A DNA stretch of 64,000 nucleotides from NCBI GenBank assembly GCA_017649855.1, contig JAGCGA010000036.1, forward strand, positions 1-64,000, written 5' to 3'. A program made the translations under genes and the position numbers. This DNA is from Bacteroidales bacterium (GTDB lineage: Bacteria; Bacteroidota; Bacteroidia; Bacteroidales; WCHB1-69). Shown here in pieces: positions 1-9,411 of the stretch. Under the pieces are notes generated by a model that did no database searches, was not told the DNA's origin, and saw nothing but the letters and a program-made list of their open reading frames with translations. Within the stretch, counting starts at the first letter, position 1, and each line of letters starts with the position of its first letter.

Positions 1-2279
1 AGGCCGTCGCCGTTGGGGGTGAAACTGTTGGGCATCCAGAGCTCCTGGTCGCACGGCTCGTACTCCACCACTATGTCGTCGCCATGCTCGAAGCACTGGT
101 TGCTGGCGGTCACCGAGTAGGTGCCGGGATGTCTGACCAGATAGGTGGGTTGCGTGCTGCCGTCCTGCCACTCGTAGTCGCAGAAGGGCACGCCCGCCGA
201 CAGCACTAAGGTCCTGCCCTCGCAGAGAGTCGTGTCGGGACCGAGGTCCACGGTGAAGTCAGTGAGGTATCCTATGGCGATGGTGTCGGAGGCGCCGAGG
301 CAGTGGTCGGTGACGACCACCCAGTACTGGCCGTCCTCATGGACGGTGTAGGTAGTATTGGTGCTCTGGTCCTGCCACTCGTAGGAGGCCGGGTGCGGCT
401 GGGTGGCGTCCAGCAGGAGGGTAGCCAGCTCGCAGAGTATGCTGTCGTTGCCGAACTCCACGGACGACTGCGGGTAGAGGTCGATGGTGAAGAGGTCGCT
501 CTCGGCCTTGCAGCCCAGATTGGTGACGGTCACCGAGTAGGTGCCCGCGCTGTCCACCGTGAGGGCTGGCCCGGAGGTGCCGTCGCTCCACTGGTAGCTC
601 AGCACATTGGGCTGCTCCACGGAGAGCTGCGCCCCGTGGCAGAGGGTGTCGTCATGGCACAACTCGAAGATGGGCGGGGGCACCACCACGACGAAGGTGG
701 TCGTCGTGTCGGGGCAGTTGTCGTAGTGCAGCACGAGCTGTGCGGTGAGAGTGTCCACTTGGGGGAGAAGGAAGGAGAGTTCGGAAGCCATGTAGGAGTC
801 TCCTTCTAAGATCCATTCAATCGGCACGGAGTCGGGGTTGTGGGCCACCTGCAGCAGGAGCGTGTCGCCCACGCAGCGATAGACGGTGGCGGAGTCGTTG
901 AGGCTGAGGTTGGAGTGGGCGTAAGGCCAGCTTTGCATATCATCGGTGGAAGAGTTGAGCATGCAATATACTGGTGAGATGATGTTGCCGAAAGAGGGAT
1001 AACCACTGTAACGAAAAGCATAACCTATTTCAAGGACGTTAGCAAAAAAACCATTGGGATTTTCCACTGTGATATAGTCTGGCAGACTGTCGCTATTCCA
1101 CCATGCCATCTGAGCAGAGTAGTACTCCCCATTAGTGGCCGGGAATGTATCAAAGGCCGAAGCAGGGATAAGCTGTCCGTTGAAATAAGTGCTGTTAATG
1201 CCGTCGGAATGGGTGTAAATGGTAATATCCACGTAAGTGGTGTCCAAAATATCCGTTGGTAACTGAAAAGTGTTCTTTGTGATGGGTAAAGACCATTTTT
1301 TTGTCATCACTTCCGCAGGATGAGGAAATTGTACTCTGTGCAAGAATAGAGAACGCCATACATGACTACTAAATGGCCAAATAGTATAGGGTGGGTCTGA
1401 TGACAATCTAGTCTCTAAACAATACCAAGGAGTTGCCTTTTCCTGAAATCTGGCATAAGCATAAGGAGTATTGTTCCAGTCGCCCGGCCCAGTCATGACA
1501 ACCTCTGGAGCCATTACATTTTCTGGAAAAGTGGATGCAGGAGAGGTGAATTGGATGGAAAGATGGAGCGTATGGTTCTTCGGATCTCTAAGCAGAAAAT
1601 CATGGCCACCATGTGTTTGCAAATCCATACGTTCTGTAGCCCAAAAAGTAGTGGCTTGGTATGCAATTATCTTTTTGCAATTAGTATGGATATAGTCATC
1701 TGTGAGGAGCGCATCGCCTTTGTTTAGTAGAATGGAGTCTCCTCCCCCGACAATGTAGGTGTCGTTTTCAAGAGCAATAATCCATAGTCCAAGCACAAAT
1801 GGAGGATGTGAAGTCTTCGCAGCTTCAACAGGATATAGCCTTGTCTTTTCAGCATAACCTTCATTACATATTCCATTATAATAGTTTGGAATCTGAGCCC
1901 AAACTTGGACATTCTCGGTAGTGTGAATGACGATGGATTTCCCTTGCAACACAGGTGATGTTAGTGAGAAGTTAATAACAGTGTCTGAAACTTCGTAATC
2001 CGGCACCTTAATAGTTGTCAATCCGCCAGGTTGAACACTGAAATCCACATGATAACTGGTAGCAGGATTTTCAATATAGCCAGTACAAGCAGTTTCTCCT
2101 AAAATATATACAATAAGACTATCATTATTATAGGCCGTTGTATCCCCGTCACAAATCCGGTACTTGAGATTCCTTCCTCCCATGGTATACCAAAACTCCT
2201 TGCCCTCCAATTGTGCTTGAAGCAAACCAGTGGACAAAAGCGATATGCTAAAAAAAATTATAATAACTCTACGAAGCAT
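1..2279 (-). CDS. Secreted IgGFc-binding-like protein with type B T9SS sorting domain (3' end cut by window)
   Basis: The frame is open from the ATG at 2279 to the window edge (759 codons), so the C-terminus is missing. Residues 1-22 form a signal peptide ending LLQAQ. The following part (starting GKEFWYTMGG) resembles the IgGFc-binding N-terminal domain of Bacteroidetes surface proteins; this is recognised by pattern only. Residues around 520-740 hold successive PKD/Ig-like repeats, each with a YEWQDGST-like core and a GTYSVTV-like strand and a conserved Cys. The last visible residues, MPNSFTPNGDG, are the hallmark start of the gliding-motility-associated (type B) C-terminal domain used for T9SS export. 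The start lies 5 bases after the stop of the upstream gene, so the two are probably one operon. Likely a cell-surface or secreted adhesin-like protein; the ligand is unknown. Confidence 0.75.
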   Translation of the reverse strand, partial: MLRRVIIIFFSISLLSTGLLQAQLEGKEFWYTMGGRNLKYRICDGDTTAYNNDSLIVYILGETACTGYIENPATSYHVDFSVQPGGLTTIKVPDYEVSDTVINFSLTSPVLQGKSIVIHTTENVQVWAQIPNYYNGICNEGYAEKTRLYPVEAAKTSHPPFVLGLWIIALENDTYIVGGGDSILLNKGDALLTDDYIHTNCKKIIAYQATTFWATERMDLQTHGGHDFLLRDPKNHTLHLSIQFTSPASTFPENVMAPEVVMTGPGDWNNTPYAYARFQEKATPWYCLETRLSSDPPYTIWPFSSHVWRSLFLHRVQFPHPAEVMTKKWSLPITKNTFQLPTDILDTTYVDITIYTHSDGINSTYFNGQLIPASAFDTFPATNGEYYSAQMAWWNSDSLPDYITVENPNGFFANVLEIGYAFRYSGYPSFGNIISPVYCMLNSSTDDMQSWPYAHSNLSLNDSATVYRCVGDTLLLQVAHNPDSVPIEWILEGDSYMASELSFLLPQVDTLTAQLVLHYDNCPDTTTTFVVVVPPPIFELCHDDTLCHGAQLSVEQPNVLSYQWSDGTSGPALTVDSAGTYSVTVTNLGCKAESDLFTIDLYPQSSVEFGNDSILCELATLLLDATQPHPASYEWQDQSTNTTYTVHEDGQYWVVVTDHCLGASDTIAIGYLTDFTVDLGPDTTLCEGRTLVLSAGVPFCDYEWQDGSTQPTYLVRHPGTYSVTASNQCFEHGDDIVVEYEPCDQELWMPNSFTPNGDG

Positions 2280-2284
2280 AAATA

Positions 2285-3952
2285 TTAGAATAATATAACT
2301 TTCTTAGTGACAAACAATCCAGTCCTATCTGTTGCCTTTAAAATAAAAGCACCTTGATTTTTAGGCAAGTAATTCTGAAGCCCATTATAAGTGGTGCCAG
2401 AAGCAACAGATTGACCCATCATATTATATAAGACATACGCAATCTCTCCCTCAAACCCTTGACATACAAACTGATATGAAGCATCCATTATTATGGACGG
2501 TGGATTGTTTTGAACAGAGACTAACGATTTTGTTTCAGTGGTGTCACGAGTTATGGGAGGGCAAGCATCCAGACCATAACACATAATGTTAAAATACTCA
2601 TAATCAGTCCCAATAGTACAACTCTGTGAGGTGAAAGGTACATCATTTATGGTTGTAGTCAACGGATATGGTATAATAAAAGGATTAAAGGGGGTCTCTT
2701 CGACAGGAAGGGAATAATCACAGGAGGATTGTGTTATGTCATAGGTTTCTGTTAGAATATGATACGCATGGCTATCGCTAACGCCAGCTATCATCACTGG
2801 GACACATTCATGATAAATATTCAATGCAAGATTCCCAACATGGAGACTGTTTCCATAAATATCTATATTTGGATATGCCATGCTTGGACATGAGGATGGG
2901 ATGGCAAAACCACCATCTAACTGACCTACATTCAGCCCGAGAAAAAGGTCATAAGGATTTGTTTGAGCCAATAATTTTGTTGAATATAGAGTGCAGTAAA
3001 CAATCTTTCCTAAAAAGTTAACACGCTTATGGAATGGATCATACAACATATCCCAAGGTAACAATTTGTGAGTGGGGAAATAGTAAGAATAACTTTCTTC
3101 AACGAAACAATTAGAATTACAGAAATTTTTAATTCGGGTCATCCATAGAATATCTTTGTTTTCAACACGCAGGTCTCTACACACCAACAGGTAGTTGTCG
3201 TCTAATTGTACATGCATGGCCTGATGCTCTCCCACATTTATCACAGCATTATTGTTGAGTAAATAACGGAGGCTATGGTGAACTTGTGCAATTATTCCTA
3301 AAACAGGATCTGAAGACTCAAATTTAAATAGATCCACGATTATGCCAGGATACGATTGACCATTACCCCAAGGACCTGTGGCAATAAAAAGATGGTGATC
3401 GTTGTCCCAAGAAATATCTGTATAATATTCTGAATTGTCAGGTGTAATACTTACTTGATCATTAGGCCCCATTGCAATCAATTGTCCATTATCTAGTACA
3501 AACATATATATTGGCTGATTGTTAATATCATACCCTATGCATCCATCCACGATTGCACCATAAGAAGTTAACCTATAATAAAGAAGGAGGTTGTTTTGAA
3601 TAGGGTTCCAGACAACAAATGCAGGTATAGAAGCAACAGCAGTAGGTATGAAACCATAGATGACACAATTGTGATCTGAGTCTTCAAAAGCACCTCTCAT
3701 TCGAAATTCTTGATTGAGCAATGAACAATAAGTGGCCCCCGTGGGCACCATTGTATATGGATTAATATCCATAACGGATATGTACATGTTGTCTGCTTGA
3801 AAATAATAGACTGATTCATTGCTGTGCACTAAAGACACAGCGCTATAGTTACAGGGCACCATCATAGATTGATAGTTTACATATTGGTTCTGCGCCGCCG
3901 CACACAATGAGAGAGCCAACAATGCGATGGAGAGGTTAAATGATTTTTTCAC
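2285..3952 (-). CDS. Secreted protein with type A T9SS sorting domain
   Basis: A 555-residue protein. Residues 1-20 form a signal peptide ending CAAAQ. The last ~75 residues have the Por-secretion-tail layout: a YVLYNMMGQSV strand, a turn, and a final strand ending TKKVILF, as in type A T9SS cargo. The central ~450 residues show no family I recognise; they are rich in Tyr, Asn and Asp and probably form beta strands. The gene has a clear -7 box at 3979-3986 and is followed within 5 bases by another T9SS cargo gene. Export by T9SS is inferred from the tail; the molecular role is unknown. Confidence 0.7.
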   Translation of the reverse strand: MKKSFNLSIALLALSLCAAAQNQYVNYQSMMVPCNYSAVSLVHSNESVYYFQADNMYISVMDINPYTMVPTGATYCSLLNQEFRMRGAFEDSDHNCVIYGFIPTAVASIPAFVVWNPIQNNLLLYYRLTSYGAIVDGCIGYDINNQPIYMFVLDNGQLIAMGPNDQVSITPDNSEYYTDISWDNDHHLFIATGPWGNGQSYPGIIVDLFKFESSDPVLGIIAQVHHSLRYLLNNNAVINVGEHQAMHVQLDDNYLLVCRDLRVENKDILWMTRIKNFCNSNCFVEESYSYYFPTHKLLPWDMLYDPFHKRVNFLGKIVYCTLYSTKLLAQTNPYDLFLGLNVGQLDGGFAIPSSCPSMAYPNIDIYGNSLHVGNLALNIYHECVPVMIAGVSDSHAYHILTETYDITQSSCDYSLPVEETPFNPFIIPYPLTTTINDVPFTSQSCTIGTDYEYFNIMCYGLDACPPITRDTTETKSLVSVQNNPPSIIMDASYQFVCQGFEGEIAYVLYNMMGQSVASGTTYNGLQNYLPKNQGAFILKATDRTGLFVTKKVILF

Positions 3953-3978
3953 AACCGTGATGTTTTATTATTTTGGGG

Positions 3979-3986
3979 CAAAGATA
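3979..3986 (-). promoter_or_regulatory. -7 promoter box for the T9SS cargo operon
   Basis: TATCTTTG on the minus strand, 27 bases before the ATG at 3952. It forms the promoter-proximal end of dispersed repeat copy A. Confidence 0.6.
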
Positions 3987-4096
3987 ACAAAAATGTTGAA
4001 GTGTTGAAGTGTTGAAGTGTTGGGGGCTCGTTCGTGACGTGCTTTATGGGGTGATGAGCCCGATGAAAGACTAAGAAACTAAGAAACTGAGGGGGG
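3979..4096 (-). repeat. Promoter-linked dispersed repeat, copy A
   Basis: Read toward the gene at 3952, this copy contains a TTTCTTAGTTTCTTAGTC tract, a core around CATCACCCCATAAAGCACG, then three 8-bp units ACTTCAAC, then the -7 box. It matches the sequences at 12830-12952 and 26669-26770 nearly base for base in the core. Copy A has three octamer units. Confidence 0.8.
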
Positions 4097-4129
4097 CCAA
4101 TGTGGTTTACCAATTATGCGATTAGAGAT

Positions 4130-4216
4130 TAAGAAGCCAACAGCCAATAGCTAATGGCTAACTCCAAACTTCTAACTGATCACTGTTCACTGACAACTGT
4201 TCACCATTCACTAAAA
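4130..4216. repeat. Low-complexity repeats upstream of pyrH
   Basis: Short imperfect units of the type GCCAATAGCTAATGGCTAAC followed by TCACTGTTCACTGACAACTG. Similar text recurs at 28620-28684 and in part at 12755-12812. It ends a few bases before the pyrH promoter box. Confidence 0.6.
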
Positions 4217-4221
4217 AATAT

Positions 4222-4229
4222 TATCTTTG
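4222..4229 (+). promoter_or_regulatory. -7 promoter box of pyrH
   Basis: TATCTTTG, 19 bases before the pyrH ATG. Confidence 0.65.
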
Positions 4230-4248
4230 CGCTTTAATTTTTGAGTAT

Positions 4249-4953
4249 ATGGAATACAAGCGTATATTATTAAAATTGAGTGGTGAATCCCTCATGGGCA
4301 ACGATGGTTACGGACTCAGCTACGAGCACGTGTTGCATTATGCAAAAGAAATACAGTCCGCAGTGCTAGAGGGCATCCAGGTGGGTGTCGTCATTGGCGG
4401 GGGCAACATCTTCCGTGGTGTCCAGGGCGCCGGCAAGGGCTTCGAGCGCCGCCAGGGCGACCAGATGGGCATGTTAGCCACCATCATCAACTCCATGGCT
4501 CTGCAGGGAGTGCTCGCCGAGATTGGCGTCAAGGCCAAGGTGCTCTCCGCCGCCGCCATCGAGGGGGTGAGCGAGAAGATCTCCTGGCGCAAGGCCACCG
4601 AACTGCTGGATGAAGGCTTCGTCGTCATCCTCGGCGGCGGCACCGGCAATCCCTTCTTCACCACCGACTCGGCTGCCGCCCTGCGCGCCGTCGAGATCAA
4701 GGCCGACATCCTCCTCAAGGGCACCCGCGTGGACGGCGTCTATACCGCCGACCCGGAAAAGGACCCCACCGCCACCAAATACACGACTGTCTCCTTCGAC
4801 GAGGCCTACGCCAAGAACCTCCACATCATGGACCTCACCGCCTTCACCCTCTGCAAGGAGAACAACATGCCCATCTATGTGTATAATGCCAACATCCCGG
4901 GCAACCTCCTCAAAGTCATCCATCAAGAATCTATCGGAACCTTAATCAAATAA
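4249..4953 (+). CDS. pyrH: UMP kinase
   Basis: Phosphorylates UMP to UDP with ATP in the cytoplasm, a step of pyrimidine nucleotide synthesis. At 234 residues it has the usual bacterial length. It has the amino-acid-kinase fold signature: LKLSGESLMG at residues 8-17, the glycine loop GGGNIFRG at 50-57, and FTTDSAAALRAVE with the later VDGVYTADP segment that contacts nucleotide. The start fits the -7 box 19 bases upstream. It leads a cluster with a small membrane protein and purA, pairing pyrimidine and purine nucleotide functions. Bacterial UMP kinases are typically hexameric and allosterically controlled by GTP and UTP; that is family knowledge. Confidence 0.96.
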   Translation: MEYKRILLKLSGESLMGNDGYGLSYEHVLHYAKEIQSAVLEGIQVGVVIGGGNIFRGVQGAGKGFERRQGDQMGMLATIINSMALQGVLAEIGVKAKVLSAAAIEGVSEKISWRKATELLDEGFVVILGGGTGNPFFTTDSAAALRAVEIKADILLKGTRVDGVYTADPEKDPTATKYTTVSFDEAYAKNLHIMDLTAFTLCKENNMPIYVYNANIPGNLLKVIHQESIGTLIK

Positions 4954-4957
4954 TATT

Positions 4958-5359
4958 ATGGAAGAGAACACTGACATCCAAAAAGAGATCGCCAACACCG
5001 AAGAAGAGGTGCAAATCACCAAGACCGCCAACACGCGCCGCGCCTTTTTCATCCATTTGAGTATCTTTATCTTAACTGCAGCCATCATCTGGATAATCTG
5101 GTATTTCCTCAACAACATCGTCAAAGAGGAATTTACGGGCGGACTCCTGAAGATATGTCTCTGCATCACCCTGCTCTGGCTCATCATCGTGATCTTCCAC
5201 TACCTGATTGCCTTCAAATGGACCCGCACCCGTGCCGAGAAAGAGGTGTCCAAGCTGCGCAAAAAACGCGACAAACAGCTGGAGGAGATCAGAGCCCTCA
5301 AGCAGGAGATCCAACAGAACACCGACTCCTTGAACCAAGAGGGGGAACGGAAAGCGTAG
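4958..5359 (+). CDS. Small membrane protein with C-terminal coiled coil, unknown
   Basis: A 133-residue protein starting 4 bases after the pyrH stop, so probably cotranscribed. A charged N-terminus (residues 1-28) is followed by two hydrophobic segments at about 28-50 and 62-85. A highly charged heptad-like helix (about 92-125, rich in Lys, Glu and Gln) ends the protein. This layout suggests an inner-membrane protein with a cytoplasmic coiled coil. I recognise no family. It is real rather than a shadow because it fills the gap between pyrH and the purA promoter in a consistent frame. Confidence 0.75.
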   Translation: MEENTDIQKEIANTEEEVQITKTANTRRAFFIHLSIFILTAAIIWIIWYFLNNIVKEEFTGGLLKICLCITLLWLIIVIFHYLIAFKWTRTRAEKEVSKLRKKRDKQLEEIRALKQEIQQNTDSLNQEGERKA

Positions 5360-5393
5360 GATGACGTTCCTCCCGGACATGTCATCTTTTTAC

Positions 5394-5401
5394 TATTTTT
5401 G
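5394..5401 (+). promoter_or_regulatory. -7 promoter box of purA
   Basis: TATTTTTG, 85 bases before the purA ATG, leaving an unusually long leader of about 80 bases. Confidence 0.5.
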
Positions 5402-5486
5402 CACTTGCAAACATCCGACTCTTTTGAATGAGCCGGGCTATTTTGCCATCTGATCATTTTAGAAAAAACTATAAACAAAAACGATA

Positions 5487-6758
5487 ATGAAAATAGATAT
5501 TCTGCTCGGATTGCAATGGGGTGACGAAGGAAAAGGAAAGATTGTGGATGTCGTCACACCGGATTATGACGTGGTAGCCCGTTTCCAGGGTGGTCCCAAC
5601 GCCGGACACTCGTTGGAGTTCAACGGCATCCGTCACGTATTGCACATCATCCCTTCGGGCATCTTTCATAAAGAGAAGACCAACATCATCGGCAATGGTG
5701 TCGTCATCGACCCCATCACCTTTGAGGAGGAGATCCAAGCGTTGGTCAAGATGGGGCTGACCCCCACCGACAACCTGCTCATCTCCAAGAAGGCGCACCT
5801 CATCATGCCGACGCACCGGCTGCTGGATGCCGCCCAGGAGGCCAAGAAGGGCGCCGGCAAGATCGGCTCCACCCTCAAGGGCATCGGACCGACCTATACC
5901 GACAAGACCGCCCGCTCCGGTCTGCGCGTCTGCGACCTCTACTCGGCCAATTTTGAAGAGAAATACCAGCATCTGCTGAACCAGCACAAAGAGCAGCTGC
6001 GCCAGTATCACTACGACTTCAGCGAGACGCTGCCCGAGTTGGAGACGCGTTGGAAGCAGTCGTTGGCCACGCTGCGCCAGTTCCAGGCCATCGACAGCGA
6101 GTATGTGCTCTATGAGTACCTGCAGGAGGGCCGCCGCGTGCTGGCAGAAGGCGCGCAGGGCACCCTGCTCGACCTGGAGTTCGGCGCCTACCCGTTTGTC
6201 ACCTCCTCCAACACCATCGCTGCCGGCGCCTTCACCGGCCTGGGCCTCGACCCGCACTTCGCCGGCAAGGTCATCGGCATCGTGAAGGCCTACTGCACCC
6301 GCGTGGGCAGCGGCCCCTTCCCGACCGAGCTCTTCGACGAGACCGGCGAGAGACTGCGCACCATCGGCAATGAGTTCGGCGCCACCACCGGCCGCCCGCG
6401 CCGCTGCGGATGGCTCGACCTCATCGCCCTCAAGTACGCCCTCATGATCAACGGCGTCACCGACATCGCCCTCACCAAGGCCGACGTGATGTCCGACTTC
6501 GATACCATCCACGTCTGCACCGCCTACAAGGTCAACGGCGAGCTGACCACCCGCATGCCTACCGAGAATGACGTCACCATAGAGCCCGTCTATACCGCTC
6601 TCCCCGGCTGGAAAGAGGATATCAGCCACTGCCAGAGCTATGACGAACTGCCCCAGACCTTCAAAGACTATATCCGCTACATAGAGGAGTTCACCGGCGT
6701 CAAAGTCTCCATCGTCTCCGTCGGCCCCGACCGCAAAGCCACCATCTTCAGAGACTAA
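5487..6758 (+). CDS. purA: Adenylosuccinate synthase
   Basis: Joins IMP and aspartate using GTP to make adenylosuccinate, the first committed step to AMP. The 423 residues match the family length. The N-terminal P-loop-like signature GLQWGDEGKGK lies at residues 8-18, followed by GGPNAGH; KGIGPTY and the TTGRPRRCGW segment near residue 305 form the IMP and GTP sites. Codon use is GC-rich, which leaves a long meaningless open frame on the opposite strand. An exported TldD-like protein begins 4 bases after the stop. Confidence 0.97.
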   Translation: MKIDILLGLQWGDEGKGKIVDVVTPDYDVVARFQGGPNAGHSLEFNGIRHVLHIIPSGIFHKEKTNIIGNGVVIDPITFEEEIQALVKMGLTPTDNLLISKKAHLIMPTHRLLDAAQEAKKGAGKIGSTLKGIGPTYTDKTARSGLRVCDLYSANFEEKYQHLLNQHKEQLRQYHYDFSETLPELETRWKQSLATLRQFQAIDSEYVLYEYLQEGRRVLAEGAQGTLLDLEFGAYPFVTSSNTIAAGAFTGLGLDPHFAGKVIGIVKAYCTRVGSGPFPTELFDETGERLRTIGNEFGATTGRPRRCGWLDLIALKYALMINGVTDIALTKADVMSDFDTIHVCTAYKVNGELTTRMPTENDVTIEPVYTALPGWKEDISHCQSYDELPQTFKDYIRYIEEFTGVKVSIVSVGPDRKATIFRD

Positions 6759-6762
6759 GGTC

Positions 6763-9249
6763 ATGAAAAACCTGCGCCTCCTCGTCCTGTTCCTCCTGAC
6801 CTGCAACCTGTCCGGCTATGCACAGACTGGAGTACAGGATGATTCTCTGTACCAAATTCTATACAAGGAGATTGTCCTCACGGGAGGCAGTGTGGCCAAC
6901 AGGACTTTCCCCATCAAGGATCATGCCTTTCACGTGGAAGATCTGTCCAACGACCATGTTCGGGTATCCAATGGCAGTCTTTACGACAACATGCATTACC
7001 GGCATCGGAACGCCTATGTCAGCATTTCCGTGTATCGACAGGAAACCGAGCACATCGGAATGGCCGAATATTACACGGACCTGCCTCTCGAAAACGACAT
7101 GACAACGTTGCACCGCATTCTGCAGGAAGGCTCTCAACAAGCATATACCAAGGCCGTCCGCGACTGTCGCAACAACAGCATCTTAAAACAGAAGCCCCAT
7201 TATCATTATCCTTCCTCCGACCTTCATGTGGATGAGCCCGAATATGAGCCCCCTATCCAGAACAGCTCCTTTGAGAAAGAACAGCTGATTAACAAACTCC
7301 GACGCTGCACCGGCATCCTTTCCGAAGTGCCCCACGTCATGGACTGCAGCGCCGACGTTACCTATCGTGTGGACCGAATCCACCACATCACCCATCAGAC
7401 CTATTGGGTTAAGAACTTTGTGCGCACCGATCTCCAGCTGCGCATCACCATGCTTTCCGATGACGGCCGCATCCTGTATAAAAGCCAGACCTTCCAATTC
7501 GACAATCCGGATGATATCTTCGAAGAAGAGCTGCTCCGGCAGAAAATCTGGGATCTGTATGCGATGGAAGACTCCTGCATCTCCTCCTGCACGATGAACG
7601 CCAAGGACTCCCTGCTCTATCACGACTGGTGGAAAGAATCCATGTCCGCAAATAATGACGAGTCCTTCTCCCTCAACGATGTGATGCGGGAGATGATGCT
7701 GGCTTCCAAGGACTCGCTCCACCTGGGCGACGCAGAAGCCCCATACAATTTGCGGCACTTGGTCACCGACGCCCACATAGCCTCTGCCAAAGCCACCATG
7801 GGACTGTCCATGCTGGAGATGGAATTCAACGAGCGTTATCTGGAGACCATGGTGGACGTGGGCAGTGACGTGCGCAATCAGGAAAACATGCACATTGTCT
7901 CCTCGATAGACATGATGCTGACACCGACCTCCTTTCAGGTGGAAAACAGACACTCCCTTCCGCTGGACAACCATCGGAAAAACTTCCATGACCGTCTGTG
8001 GAGAGCGGAGGCGATGGAATATCCCGAATCGCTACTGTTATTCCAACTGAAAGAAGAAAAATCCTTGTCGTTGTCTGAAACCAGCAGCAAGCCTATCCCT
8101 GACCGGTCAGAATCGTTGACCAAAAGTGTGTTCAACCCCTGGCCTATTCAGGAAGAGTGTCTGCCTCAACTGCAGAATTTCGCCTGTGAGTTTTCGCAGA
8201 TCATCGGTGAGACCCGCACGAAATCGGCTGTCAACATCCGCTACTATCAAGCCAACGCCTACTATACTGACCTTCAGGGTTTACAATACATCCAACCTTT
8301 CACGCTGGTGGAAGTGAGCATATTGGAGAATTGGACGGAAATTCTGAATCTCTATTTTAAGGATATCCGCGAGTTAGAAAAGAACCATGACACGCTGGTC
8401 GCGATCATGAAGGAGGTACAACAGTTCCTGGACGAGCGCGACAAAGCACCTGAGATGAATGAAGTCTATGACGGACCCGTCCTTTTTGTCGGAGCCGCCG
8501 CCGCCCAACTCTTCGCCAAGACATTTCTGACCGGGGAAGAGAGTCTGATTGCCCAGCGGAATCCCATGTATGACTTCTCCGACAAGTTGCCATCGCCAGA
8601 GACGCACATGTCCCGCCTGCTTGACCATCGTATCGTACATCCGGGCATCTCCATCACAGCCACTGACAGAATTTCCGAATACCAAGGCGTTTCGCTCATC
8701 GGCAGTTATGAGGTAGATGCTGAAGGGGTGGAGGTAGAGAAAAAAGTCGAATTGGTGAACCATGGCGAGTTAGTGACGTTGCTCTCGAACCGTACGCCGA
8801 CGGACAAGATCGGATACAGCAACGGTCATCAGCGCCTGGCCATGCACATGGACCATCTGGAGACCTGCTGTGGTCCGGGAGTGGTGGAGATGAGTTGCAA
8901 GAGCACCATGAGCAGAGCCAAGCTGCTGAAGCGATTGCGTGACATGGCCCGTGCCGCCGGCTATGACCACGCCTATATAGTGACGGAGATGGCCCAGGGC
9001 TTTGATGCTCAGGCCGTCTATCGCATCAACGTGCACAACGGCAAGAAGCAACTCGTCAAAAATGCCAAACTTCGTTCTGTCACCTACCGCGACTTTCAGC
9101 GGATGACCACAGCCGACCAGGTGAAAAAAGCCTACAACCTCATGGTGCCGGGCACGGAGAAAACGTATCTGATGGTGCCCTGCAGTGTCATCCTCCCCGA
9201 CGCCCTGCTCTTTGAGCACCTGGAAGTAAGCCCTGACCAAAACCACTAA
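6763..9249 (+). CDS. Exported TldD/PmbA-like protein
   Basis: An 828-residue protein with a signal peptide (residues 1-20, ending SGYA). The region from about residue 50 (VRVSNGSLYDN, then AYVSISVYRQE) resembles the N-terminal part of secreted TldD/PmbA-related proteins. The C-terminal third has the family signature: GPVLFVGAAAAQLF near 570, a GSYEVDAEGVEVEKK segment near 647, and SNRTPTDKIGYSNGHQRL after it. TldD has an HExxxH zinc site at the GPVLF segment; here it reads AAAQLFAKTF, so the metal ligands are absent, as in PmbA/TldE. The middle (about 150-450) is not recognised. No T9SS tail is seen. It follows purA by 4 bases, with no functional link evident. The family call rests on pattern memory and is moderately sure. 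Confidence 0.6.
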   Translation: MKNLRLLVLFLLTCNLSGYAQTGVQDDSLYQILYKEIVLTGGSVANRTFPIKDHAFHVEDLSNDHVRVSNGSLYDNMHYRHRNAYVSISVYRQETEHIGMAEYYTDLPLENDMTTLHRILQEGSQQAYTKAVRDCRNNSILKQKPHYHYPSSDLHVDEPEYEPPIQNSSFEKEQLINKLRRCTGILSEVPHVMDCSADVTYRVDRIHHITHQTYWVKNFVRTDLQLRITMLSDDGRILYKSQTFQFDNPDDIFEEELLRQKIWDLYAMEDSCISSCTMNAKDSLLYHDWWKESMSANNDESFSLNDVMREMMLASKDSLHLGDAEAPYNLRHLVTDAHIASAKATMGLSMLEMEFNERYLETMVDVGSDVRNQENMHIVSSIDMMLTPTSFQVENRHSLPLDNHRKNFHDRLWRAEAMEYPESLLLFQLKEEKSLSLSETSSKPIPDRSESLTKSVFNPWPIQEECLPQLQNFACEFSQIIGETRTKSAVNIRYYQANAYYTDLQGLQYIQPFTLVEVSILENWTEILNLYFKDIRELEKNHDTLVAIMKEVQQFLDERDKAPEMNEVYDGPVLFVGAAAAQLFAKTFLTGEESLIAQRNPMYDFSDKLPSPETHMSRLLDHRIVHPGISITATDRISEYQGVSLIGSYEVDAEGVEVEKKVELVNHGELVTLLSNRTPTDKIGYSNGHQRLAMHMDHLETCCGPGVVEMSCKSTMSRAKLLKRLRDMARAAGYDHAYIVTEMAQGFDAQAVYRINVHNGKKQLVKNAKLRSVTYRDFQRMTTADQVKKAYNLMVPGTEKTYLMVPCSVILPDALLFEHLEVSPDQNH

Positions 9250-9411
9250 CCCCACAACTGTATCCTATCTACATACAGCATCCTGGCATCTACTTGTCTT
9301 TAACAAACTCTTCTGAACTTGAACTTATGGTACAGCAAGTGGATAATCACGTTGAATCCATTCCTATCAACAATAAACGTTGCGCCCGACACGGATTTAG
9401 GGTTTAAAGAG

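Noticed and set aside
1-2279. Apparent lack of a gene, or a frameshifted one, at the left edge
   Set aside because: The minus frame is open from 2279 to position 1. It only lacks a stop because the window ends, and several checked stretches read through without frameshift.
3991-4023. Octamer array as a possible CRISPR
   Set aside because: Units of 8 bp are contiguous, without spacers, and no cas gene is in the window.
5469-6806. 445-codon open frame opposite purA
   Set aside because: Antisense to a complete, motif-bearing purA. High GC at third positions keeps the opposite strand free of stops, and its translation is low-complexity Gly/Val/Leu/Asp.
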